NCBI GenBank assembly: GCA_040757035.1 | Contig: JBFLYM010000029.1 | Location: 1 to 11,813 of the forward strand | Source: JAHJBR01 sp040757035 | Lineage (GTDB): Archaea; Micrarchaeota; Micrarchaeia; Anstonellales; Bilamarchaeaceae | DNA length: 11,813 bases | Direction: 5' to 3' | Part shown: positions 1 to 5,989 of the stretch, one piece after another | Numbering within the stretch: the stretch's first letter is position 1 | Layout of the letters: each line of letters opens with the position of its first letter | The notes under the pieces: model-generated | Database searches by the model: none | Seen by the model: the letters and a program-made list of their open reading frames with translations, nothing else | Told to the model about the DNA's origin: nothing | Program-made: the position numbers and the translations under genes

Positions 1-2
1 AA

Positions 3-107
3 CTCGAGAAGATAAAGAAGGTAGAGCTTCAGAATGGAGATTTGATAACTACTGAAATAGGGAAAAGGCAACGGGAGATTTTGAGTGCAATGAAACTATG
101 TGCCTAA
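3..107 (+). CDS. C-terminal tail of a probable IS4/IS1634-type transposase (partial, runs off the window)
   Basis: An open frame enters at the left edge and stops at TAA 105-107, giving 34 residues. It contains KKVELQNGDLITTEIG followed by KRQREILSAMKL. A short beta strand, a G-D turn, a T-E pair and a final 'Q-x-E-I-L-x-A' helix resemble the C-terminal end of IS1634-type DDE transposases as I remember them. No catalytic residue is inside the window, so the family call rests on the tail alone. Its last 12 bases overlap the end of the opposite-strand gene at 96-1112. If this is an insertion sequence, its right end must lie close by and may have changed the end of that neighbour. Alternatively it is the end of an unrelated protein. 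Confidence 0.35.
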   Translation, partial: LEKIKKVELQNGDLITTEIGKRQREILSAMKLCA

Positions 108-1112
108 CTCATTGGGAGGTAAGGTTACTATTCCTGAAATGTTTTTAGTTTTTTTATAAATTTCCGTAAACTTCACATCAAACATATGTTGATCAATGGC
201 ATCAAGATGGTTTTTTACTACGTCATTTGTACTTAAATTGTGGTTTTTTATATGCTCAGAAAATATTTCGTGTTTGATGGTGTTTTTGTTTTCTCTCCAA
301 ACTACAAAGAGTTCACGGGTTTGAGCATTGTAAACGATAGGAAGCAAGCGTAACTTGCAACCGAAGTGATTCCATTCTCCGCCATCTATCGCACTTTGAC
401 CACAATATTCTTTTATTTCTTCAATAAGTTTTTCCATCCTTTTTATTTGAATATCTGCAATTTCGTAAAAAGAGGCGGTACTATCTGGTTCATAAACACC
501 ACAAATAGGAATATATTGAGCTAAATCCTCGTTCATAGAATATCCATGCATTCTTTGACTAATTTTATATAATGCTTCTAAAATATACAAAAGTTGAGCT
601 AAATCTTTAGTATGTTCTAAATCCTTATCGTTTTTGGTATTATCTGCTATAGTAAAAATTCCTCCATCCATTATACCTTTACAGTTAATAACAGGGTTAC
701 TCCCAAAAATTTCTCCAAAGTTTATTCTTGGATCACTTGAAATCAAGAGCAGTTCTGGACGTTGTCCAATGTTCATATCACCAACATTTTTTTCTTTCCA
801 TTCGCTTTCTTTAAAATACAAAAAAAGAGATACGTTTTCAAAAGGTATGCCCTGTCCACTTGCCGTATCTGAAAATTCAAGGATTTTGCTGTTTCTTTTG
901 GAAGATGGAGAACCAAAATTAATATTGTTGTTGCTATAGAGATCAGAAAGTTTGGACACTATAGAAGGATCTAAAATATTGGAACTTATTAGATTGCGAC
1001 ATTTAATCACCAAGCTTTCTCTAAGTCCTTTTTGATGTCCTGGAAATGTTTCCAATATCTCTTCTTGCATCCGATCGCCATTCCGACCACTCCTTTTGTT
1101 ACATAAACCCAT
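96..1112 (-). CDS. Hypothetical protein, 338 aa, no recognised family
   Basis: I do not recognise this protein. It looks soluble, with no signal peptide or membrane segment. The N-terminal third is polar (NNNINFGSPSSKR near residues 61-73). The middle has an alpha-helical stretch at about 165-190 with aromatic residues. A second helical part (about 218-236) leads to a conserved-looking beta region at 247-275 with WNHFGCKLRLLP and ELFVVWREN. ATG 1112 gives the longest form, and a TATA-like box at 1139-1146 would place transcription start about 4 nt upstream. An internal ATG at 1070 (MQEEI) is a reasonable alternative if the ATATATAAT just upstream is the true box. Its stop lies inside the end of the transposase-like frame, so the last residues may come from an insertion event. 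Its CGC/GCG content is lower than that of the housekeeping genes, which fits an accessory gene. Confidence 0.7.
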   Translation of the reverse strand: MGLCNKRSGRNGDRMQEEILETFPGHQKGLRESLVIKCRNLISSNILDPSIVSKLSDLYSNNNINFGSPSSKRNSKILEFSDTASGQGIPFENVSLFLYFKESEWKEKNVGDMNIGQRPELLLISSDPRINFGEIFGSNPVINCKGIMDGGIFTIADNTKNDKDLEHTKDLAQLLYILEALYKISQRMHGYSMNEDLAQYIPICGVYEPDSTASFYEIADIQIKRMEKLIEEIKEYCGQSAIDGGEWNHFGCKLRLLPIVYNAQTRELFVVWRENKNTIKHEIFSEHIKNHNLSTNDVVKNHLDAIDQHMFDVKFTEIYKKTKNISGIVTLPPNELGT

Positions 1113-1138
1113 TATATATCCCCATTTTAAGCCATTTC

Positions 1139-1146
1139 AATATAAA
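1139..1146 (-). promoter_or_regulatory. Candidate box A (TTTATATT) for the 338-aa gene
   Basis: On the minus strand the bases read TTTATATT, about 26 nt before position 1116, which is 4 nt upstream of ATG 1112. This is the spacing expected for an archaeal TATA box driving a nearly leaderless transcript. A competing box (ATATATAAT, 1112-1120) would favour ATG 1070 instead. Confidence 0.35.
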
Positions 1147-1205
1147 AATTCTTTGTTTTAATTTATGGTCAAAACAGTTTTTAAATGTATCTTTCGCTTC
1201 TGTTA

Positions 1206-1360
1206 ATATTCGAAAATATGGCTCCCGCGGACCTTTGATCTTTAGTCTTGACTTTACAAAACGCGCGCGCTTTTACGAACGACTTCGGGCCGAAGCCCAT
1301 GGCATGTTTGAATATGCTTCGGGTGAACGCCACGATACCTATTAGGGGCGCCACGGGTTC
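1206..1360. other. GC-rich, hairpin-rich intergenic island; possible structured RNA or gene remnant
   Basis: The gene-free stretch 1113-1417 holds this island, clearly richer in G+C than its surroundings. It contains repeat copy A (1247-1277), a near-palindrome CTTCGG-G-CCGAAG (1283-1295), an alternative pairing of CCGAAGC (1290-1296) with GCTTCGG (1316-1322), and CGCC/GGCG near 1329-1350. The minus strand is also open from 1395 to a TAA at 1181-1183, with possible starts GTG 1354 and ATG 1300 (57 or 39 aa). I cannot decide between an RNA, a small protein and debris. No tRNA, SRP RNA or RNase P signature was found. Confidence 0.35.
1247..1277. repeat. 31-bp perfect direct repeat, copy A
   Basis: It starts CTTGACTTTAC and ends GCTTTTACG around a core of alternating CG bases flanked by AAAA and TTTT. 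It is identical over all 31 bases to 11689-11719 in the same orientation, and the match stops sharply on both sides. The core is a near-palindrome. The minus-strand frame reads VKARAFCKVK without a stop in both copies. Confidence 0.9.
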
Positions 1361-1387
1361 TAAAAGTGGATCGGTATAAACCAGGCC

Positions 1388-1395
1388 TTTATAAA
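1388..1395 (+). promoter_or_regulatory. Box A promoter (TTTATAAA) of dtdA; leaderless start
   Basis: A perfect TTTATAAA is centred about 26-27 nt before the A of ATG 1418, so transcription should start at or next to the start codon. There is no Shine-Dalgarno in the intervening bases, which agrees with a leaderless mRNA. The box is palindromic and could also fire leftward, towards about 1365. Confidence 0.6.
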
Positions 1396-1417
1396 TCTAT
1401 TTTATGAGAAACATATC

Positions 1418-2266
1418 ATGCCGACTTTGTTATTCTCGTCAAGAACAGAAATTATTGAAAATTTTGCGTCGTATAATGTTGCGCGCGAGCTCATAAATTT
1501 TGGTTTTGAGCAAAAAACAGAAATAGAGTGGGTTTACAAAAAAGCAAAACTGATTGATGCAAAATTTGATCGCGCATTTAATGTTTTTACAGGCGATATC
1601 TCTGTTGATTATAATACAGATTATTTTGTTGTTCTTTCGCCGCATCGGAGCGAAGCAAAACTTAAACGCTTGACAACGCACATTCCTGGAAATTGGAATA
1701 ACGCTGAATATGGTGGGAAACCGCGCACGCTTAATGTTTCGTATCCGAGTAAACAACGCGCTATTCTTTGCGCACTTTTTGAGAAGAATAAAAAATACAA
1801 GCTTAATTTTGAGGTAAATTACGAAGTTGATCATCATGGACCAACAATAAGTAAACCGATACCAATAATTTTTGTTGAGCTTGGAAGTTCAGAAAATGAA
1901 TGGAAAAATCAGCTCGCTGCAAGAGCAATAGCCGAAGCAGTATTTGAAGTAATAAACGAACACAATAATCAAAGCTCTGGACAACGTTCTGAACAATGTT
2001 CAGAACGATGCACTTATTTTGGAATTGGCGGAGGTCACTACGCGCCACAGTTTACCAAATATTCGTTGCGAGAAGGTTTTTGCTTCGGACATATGCTCCC
2101 AAAATATAATATTGACACGATCACTGAAGCTACGTTTAAACAAGCAATAGAAAAAAATATTGAAAAAATTGATGGTATACTATTGGATAAAAATGGGGTG
2201 AATAAGGAGCAGCGGAACAAAATAGAAAGACTAGCGAGTGATTTTGGATTATTTCTGTGTCTGTGA
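1418..2266 (+). CDS. dtdA: D-aminoacyl-tRNA deacylase, archaeal DTD2/GEK1 type
   Basis: This enzyme hydrolyses D-amino acids (and related mis-charged groups) from tRNA and acts as a cytosolic translation-quality enzyme. The 282-aa product carries the family hallmarks in order: SPHRSEAK (74-81), THIPGN (87-92) with YGG (98-100), VDHHGPT (137-143), IFVELGSSENEW (151-162), a glycine loop FGIGGGHYAP (201-210) and GHMLPKY (224-230). Length is close to the archaeal norm, with a small extra polar linker (about 182-198, rich in Q, S, E and C) encoded by a DNA palindrome. ATG 1418 fits the leaderless promoter. The last 18 bp overlap the convergent gene at 2249-2905. No metal or catalytic motif that I know of is missing. 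Confidence 0.9.
   Translation: MPTLLFSSRTEIIENFASYNVARELINFGFEQKTEIEWVYKKAKLIDAKFDRAFNVFTGDISVDYNTDYFVVLSPHRSEAKLKRLTTHIPGNWNNAEYGGKPRTLNVSYPSKQRAILCALFEKNKKYKLNFEVNYEVDHHGPTISKPIPIIFVELGSSENEWKNQLAARAIAEAVFEVINEHNNQSSGQRSEQCSERCTYFGIGGGHYAPQFTKYSLREGFCFGHMLPKYNIDTITEATFKQAIEKNIEKIDGILLDKNGVNKEQRNKIERLASDFGLFLCL
1985..2007. repeat. Perfect 10-bp-arm palindrome inside dtdA
   Basis: CGTTCTGAAC (1985-1994), spacer AAT, GTTCAGAACG (1998-2007). It also reads as two imperfect 12-nt tandem units encoding SEQC and SERC. It lies in a low-complexity linker between conserved parts of DtdA, so it is tolerated by the protein and could form a hairpin or bind a dimeric factor. Confidence 0.85.
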
Positions 2267-2905
2267 GATGCCTGTGTCAATATCTTTTATATTTTCAATA
2301 CTTTCTGTTTCAATTAATTCCTTCACAAAATCTTCTTCATTTATAAAAACATAATTTGCTTTTGAGAATTTCAAATAGAATTTTTTTTGCTCCTCGTATT
2401 TTATTGGGGCCTGCACGAACAAGCTTAATCCTTCCCACATACCAAACCATCCAATAGGAGTGAATAGCAAAATAATTATATCGTATGTATGAGAATTAAG
2501 GAATATACTTGAAGGGTAAAAGGCATACAAAAGCAAAAGTATAAGAAGTCCTACAAAAAAATATGTCATACCAGCATATTTTCTTTTATTTATCTCCTCA
2601 TCAAATAATTTTATCTGTTTTTGAAAATATTCTTTCAATCTTTTTTTTATCAGTGTTTCAATTTTAATAGAACGCATTGCACTTGGAATAGAAAATCGGA
2701 TTTCAATATTTCCATGTTTAGTCTCTACGTAGCGTTTTTGTATCTCCTTAAGAAAATCATCAGAAATTATACGCTGGGTATATGCCGAAGGATCAAAATC
2801 TGAAAAAATATCATCGTAAGTATCAAGCGCAATATGAAGCAAATTAAGCAAAGAAGATTTTTTTTCTTCAACTGTTTTTAACAGCACTGGTCTATACATG
2901 TACAC
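2249..2905 (-). CDS. Uncharacterised membrane protein with two transmembrane segments
   Basis: I do not recognise a named family. The first 110 residues are soluble and helical, with charged stretches (TVEEKKSS, KKRLKEYFQKQIKLFDEEINKRK). A first hydrophobic segment follows at about 113-130, then a short loop, then a second at about 141-163 ending in PIGWFGMWEGLSLFVQAP. The final 50 residues are charged and end in a polar tail. The layout suggests a helical hairpin in the membrane with both long ends on the same, probably cytoplasmic, side. The longest form starts at GTG 2905. ATG 2899 (MYRPVLL) is almost equally good and has GGTG 3 nt upstream. The gene overlaps the end of dtdA by 18 bp on the other strand and diverges from the GT-C-like gene at 3055. 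Confidence 0.7.
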   Translation of the reverse strand: MYMYRPVLLKTVEEKKSSLLNLLHIALDTYDDIFSDFDPSAYTQRIISDDFLKEIQKRYVETKHGNIEIRFSIPSAMRSIKIETLIKKRLKEYFQKQIKLFDEEINKRKYAGMTYFFVGLLILLLLYAFYPSSIFLNSHTYDIIILLFTPIGWFGMWEGLSLFVQAPIKYEEQKKFYLKFSKANYVFINEEDFVKELIETESIENIKDIDTGISQTQK

Positions 2906-3050
2906 CGAATAAATAATTTCGATTTCGTTTTTAAATGTTCCATTATTAAAACAAAAAGCAATGTTTATTTACCTTACGACTATAATCTCTATAATCTTTA
3001 TGATGATGTGACATTATGACAATGTAATAATGATAATTCTAATTCGGTGT
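2902..3050. repeat. Inverted repeat framing the divergent start regions
   Basis: ACACCGAAT (2902-2910) and its exact reverse complement ATTCGGTGT (3042-3050) lie at the two ends of the intergenic region. Each gene therefore has ATTCGGTGT immediately before or at its start, and GGTG can serve as Shine-Dalgarno for both. Between them are a 9-bp tandem repeat CTATAATCT (2980-2988, 2989-2997) and a small dyad ACATT-atgac-AATGT (3011-3025). Confidence 0.6.
2928..2936 (-). promoter_or_regulatory. Candidate box A (ATTTAAAAA) of the two-TM protein gene
   Basis: On the minus strand ATTTAAAAA is centred about 26 nt before position 2906, next to the GTG 2905 / ATG 2899 starts, so the transcript would be leaderless or have a leader of only about 7 nt. 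Confidence 0.4.
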
Positions 3051-3054
3051 TTGT

Positions 3055-4944
3055 TTGATTTTATCTCTGATATGGTTAATTGCCTGCGTCTGTTTGTATG
3101 GTTATGCGTTCACTGGAAGGCATGAAATGCGCTCCGCGCTTTTTGGTTTTGCCCCATTAACAGTAATTATAGTGCTAATGTCCACACTTTCAATTCCGCT
3201 TCATTGGATAATCACACTCTGCATTGGCGCTATTGGAGCCGGAGCGCGCCATTTCAATTTGTTCAAGAATTCGTTCAAGACTAATTTGGAAACTAGTTCA
3301 GGAGATAAAAAGTCTGAGAAAAACAAAAAAGTAGATTGTTTTGAATTTAGGATTACTCCTGACATTATTGGATTTTTTGCAGCGCTATTTACAGTCGCGC
3401 TTTTGTTCCACGGCGCGAACCAATATCCTTACCTCGAAGATGACGATCCATGGATACATGCATTAGGTGTTAATCAAATTGCGCATACATTTTCTGCGCG
3501 TATGCCTGTTGAAACTAACGCAGCAAATTTTGATCGTTGGTATCTTGAACCATATCCGCCAGCATTTGACATACTTTTGGGCATGTTGCGCCAGCTCAAT
3601 AATTCTACAGTGTTTACGCTAAAATTTTTCAATGCGCTGCTTGCTGGCGTCGCTGTATTTGCGTTTTATTTTTGGATAAAAGACTTGTTTTCTGATTCAA
3701 AATGGCTCGCTCCGATAGCCGCTGTTTTTATATCAACAATCCCGGGTTTTATGAGTCATTTTATATGGGCGCAAACATTAGCAATGGTTTTGGTGTTTGT
3801 TGCGTTTATGGCATTCGTAAAACTTAAACAGGATTTTTCATTCATACTCCAAACATTGGTGTGCGTAAGCGCGGTACTTGTTACTCAACCTACGGTAGCG
3901 CTTACCTTTGGTGTAATTTCATGCGTTTTCCTTATTATTCAATTTGCCTGGAAAAATACAGAATTTTCCAAAAATATTTTTATTGCACTTGTAGGCGGAC
4001 TTCTGCTCGCATGCATAATCTTTTGGGTCCCTGCGTTTTTGAAATTTGGAGAAAAGCAATTCCTTTTCGGACTTGGCTTTTTATCCTCTTTTTTTCATGG
4101 TGGAACAAGCGATGATACTTCGGGTGGAGTTGTTTATAATTTATGGGATTTCCTTTTTCCACCAGTTCCAAGCAAAATGGATCAGGCAGTTGGAATAGGA
4201 TTTGGATTAGTTCTACTTACACTTATCGCACTTTATAGTATAATTAAAGATGTGTTTGTGCGTAAACTCAAAGCCGACGCGCTTTGGATATTTTTTGTAG
4301 CTTTCCTCATAATAGGATTTCTCGGAGTTCAAGGTAACGCGCTCCCAATAAAACTTTTTCCACATAGATTTTGGGTTTTTTTAGCAATTCCTGTTGCGGT
4401 GTTTGGTGCGTTGGTTATTGAAAAAATTATTGTTGACGCCAACCCGCGCAAAGCGTTGATAATTGCGATTGTTGGATTGATAATTTTTTCTACCTCTCTT
4501 TCTCCAAGAATTGAGGTTCAAACATCTCAGTGGCCTCCTGGCGCAGCATGGTCTTCTTTTGATGAAGTTTTTGAATACAGTGCTTTGCTTCTTGCGCTTC
4601 CACCTGACACAAAGGTTTTTCCAATCTGCGCCTATGATTCCAAAATAGCTGGATTTGACAAACTGTCAGAACCTTGGGATAGCCAATACAAGGAGTTCAA
4701 AAAAAGCGCGTTCAATCGCAGTTCTGATGAAGTGTACACATTCCTTAAATCGCGTGGATATAGTTATCTAATAATTGATGTTTCGTGCGTTAAAATAGCG
4801 TCTCCAAACGCGACACAAGAAAAATTGGATCAATATGCGTCTTCTAAAAATTATGAATTTGTTAAACCATCTATAAAATCTAAACTTAACAGTCAAACTC
4901 AACAGATCCAAACAAGCACAGCATTCCTTTTTAGACTAAGATAA
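3055..4944 (+). CDS. Polytopic GT-C-like membrane glycosyltransferase (tentative)
   Basis: A 629-aa integral membrane protein with roughly ten to twelve hydrophobic segments and a C-terminal soluble domain (about 485-629). After two N-terminal membrane segments and a charged loop (about 70-98), a further helix leads to YLEDDDPWIHA (126-136), an acidic motif followed by a histidine in the first large outer loop. Downstream are WYLEPYPPAFD (162-172) and, late in the membrane part, FPHRFWVFLAIP (435-446). An acidic loop motif plus Y-P-P and a late arginine is the pattern of GT-C enzymes such as STT3/AglB and PMT relatives, which use polyprenyl-phosphate sugars. I infer surface glycan or protein glycosylation, but no single family signature settles it. 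The start is TTG 3055, with GGTG (3046-3049) 5 nt before it; an in-frame ATG at 3127 would remove the first membrane helix. GCG and CGC codons are frequent. Confidence 0.6.
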   Translation: MILSLIWLIACVCLYGYAFTGRHEMRSALFGFAPLTVIIVLMSTLSIPLHWIITLCIGAIGAGARHFNLFKNSFKTNLETSSGDKKSEKNKKVDCFEFRITPDIIGFFAALFTVALLFHGANQYPYLEDDDPWIHALGVNQIAHTFSARMPVETNAANFDRWYLEPYPPAFDILLGMLRQLNNSTVFTLKFFNALLAGVAVFAFYFWIKDLFSDSKWLAPIAAVFISTIPGFMSHFIWAQTLAMVLVFVAFMAFVKLKQDFSFILQTLVCVSAVLVTQPTVALTFGVISCVFLIIQFAWKNTEFSKNIFIALVGGLLLACIIFWVPAFLKFGEKQFLFGLGFLSSFFHGGTSDDTSGGVVYNLWDFLFPPVPSKMDQAVGIGFGLVLLTLIALYSIIKDVFVRKLKADALWIFFVAFLIIGFLGVQGNALPIKLFPHRFWVFLAIPVAVFGALVIEKIIVDANPRKALIIAIVGLIIFSTSLSPRIEVQTSQWPPGAAWSSFDEVFEYSALLLALPPDTKVFPICAYDSKIAGFDKLSEPWDSQYKEFKKSAFNRSSDEVYTFLKSRGYSYLIIDVSCVKIASPNATQEKLDQYASSKNYEFVKPSIKSKLNSQTQQIQTSTAFLFRLR

Positions 4945-4978
4945 TAACTAAAATGGTAGTTAGGACATTAAAGATAGT

Positions 4979-4986
4979 TTTATAAA
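4979..4986 (+). promoter_or_regulatory. Box A promoter (TTTATAAA) of the methyltransferase gene
   Basis: A perfect TTTATAAA lies about 47 nt before ATG 5030, predicting transcription start near 5009 and a leader of about 20 nt that includes AGGTT as a weak Shine-Dalgarno. It gives the methyltransferase a promoter separate from the preceding gene. Confidence 0.55.
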
Positions 4987-5029
4987 TCTGAGGAAAAATT
5001 ATAAAGAAAGTAAAAAAAGGTTAAAAATT

Positions 5030-5740
5030 ATGACTATTGAAGAAACAAGAATAGTTGCAGATAAAATTGAAGGCTGGCTCACTGATAGAGAAGGAGAAAC
5101 ATTATACAATCTTGCAAAGAATTGTAAAGGAAATGGAGTGATTGTTGAAATAGGCTCTTGGAAAGGTAAATCTACAATTTGGATTGCTAATGGTAGTAAA
5201 AGTGGGAATAAAGTAAAAATTTATGCAATTGACCCTCATATAGGTTCTTCAGAACACCAAAAAGAAAATGAGAAAATATGGACATTTGAAGAATTTAAGA
5301 AGAATATTAAAAATGCAAAAGTGGATGATATAATTGTTCCGCTTATTAAAACTTCTGAAGAAGCTGTAAATAGCTTTAACGAACAGGTCGAATTCATTTT
5401 TATAGATGGGGCACATGAATATGAATTGGTAAAATTAGATTTTGATTTATGGTTTCCTAAAGTAATAGATGGTGGAATATTAGCATTTCATGACACTATA
5501 GGTTGGGAAGGCCCAACAAAAGTTGTAAAAGACTGTGTTTGTAAATCCAAATATTTCAAAAATATTAAATTTGTTGATTCTATCACTTTTGCTCAAAAAG
5601 TAAAACAAAACACTTTAAAGGACTGTGTTAAGAATAGGTATATGCTTTTATTAAAAGATTTATACGTGTTCGGAGCTAAATTACATTTACCAAAATCAAT
5701 AACAAAAATCGGAAAAAAAATTATTGCAAGATTACAATGA
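5030..5740 (+). CDS. Class I SAM-dependent methyltransferase (Methyltransf_24-like)
   Basis: A 236-aa soluble methyltransferase. The SAM-binding motif I is VIVEIGSWKGKST (37-49). Motif II is the acidic strand end YAIDPH (65-70). FIFIDGAHEY (122-131) and GGILAFHDT (148-156) follow, the set seen in Methyltransf_24 proteins that often modify sugars, glycans or small molecules in surface-polysaccharide clusters. The acceptor cannot be read from the sequence. It follows the GT-C-like gene by 85 bp and has its own box A. Base use differs from the neighbours: none of its eleven alanines uses GCG and all four arginines use AGA or AGG, whereas GCG and CGC abound in the genes on either side. That suggests recent arrival. 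The frame after the stop stays open into rps27ae. Confidence 0.8.
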   Translation: MTIEETRIVADKIEGWLTDREGETLYNLAKNCKGNGVIVEIGSWKGKSTIWIANGSKSGNKVKIYAIDPHIGSSEHQKENEKIWTFEEFKKNIKNAKVDDIIVPLIKTSEEAVNSFNEQVEFIFIDGAHEYELVKLDFDLWFPKVIDGGILAFHDTIGWEGPTKVVKDCVCKSKYFKNIKFVDSITFAQKVKQNTLKDCVKNRYMLLLKDLYVFGAKLHLPKSITKIGKKIIARLQ

Positions 5741-5821
5741 CCCGAGGTTCACAAACACAGTTCACAAGATCAACAAGACCAATTCGAAGTCATTGGAGAT
5801 AACAACAAATGGATGATTTTT

Positions 5822-5989
5822 ATGGTTGAAAAAAAAGAAACAGGAAAAACTTCAGCACCAAAGAAAGTTAATAAAACGGTTCAATACAAACAAGGAAAAT
5901 TCTGTCCGAAATGTGGAGCAGGTGTGAAACTCGCTGAACATAGAAACAGGCGCTCATGCGGTAAATGTGGTTATTTTGAGAGAAAATAA
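5822..5989 (+). CDS. rps27ae: Small-subunit ribosomal protein S27ae (eS31)
   Basis: A 55-residue zinc-ribbon protein of the 30S subunit. After a basic N-terminus comes KFCPKCGAGVKLAEHRNRR, then SCGKCGYFERK. The four cysteines C28, C31, C46 and C49 form the zinc site, and the 'CPKCG...LA.H..R..CGKCGY.E' pattern is diagnostic for archaeal eS31. ATG 5822 is preceded by GGATGAT (5811-5817) with a 4-nt gap, the same arrangement as for the pyrophosphorylase gene at 11294. An in-frame ATG at 5813 would add three residues. Its usual archaeal partner rps24e is not upstream; a methyltransferase is. The last 23 bp overlap the longest form of the CPBP protease gene, so the two are probably co-transcribed. 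Confidence 0.93.
   Translation: MVEKKETGKTSAPKKVNKTVQYKQGKFCPKCGAGVKLAEHRNRRSCGKCGYFERK

Noticed and set aside
1200..1260. Possible tRNA fragment (CCCGCGGACC followed by TTTGATC)
   Set aside because: No T-arm GTTCRAAT, no acceptor-stem pairing and no CCA-side sequence; no cloverleaf can be drawn.
1046..1345. 99-aa plus-strand frame over the start of the 338-aa gene and the GC-rich island
   Set aside because: Half of it is antisense to the minus-strand gene, it has no start signal, and the translation outside the island is low-quality hydrophobic/cysteine sequence.
2997..3030. ATGATGATG stretch resembling a C box of a C/D box sRNA
   Set aside because: No D box (CTGA) at the needed distance and no paired C'/D' boxes.
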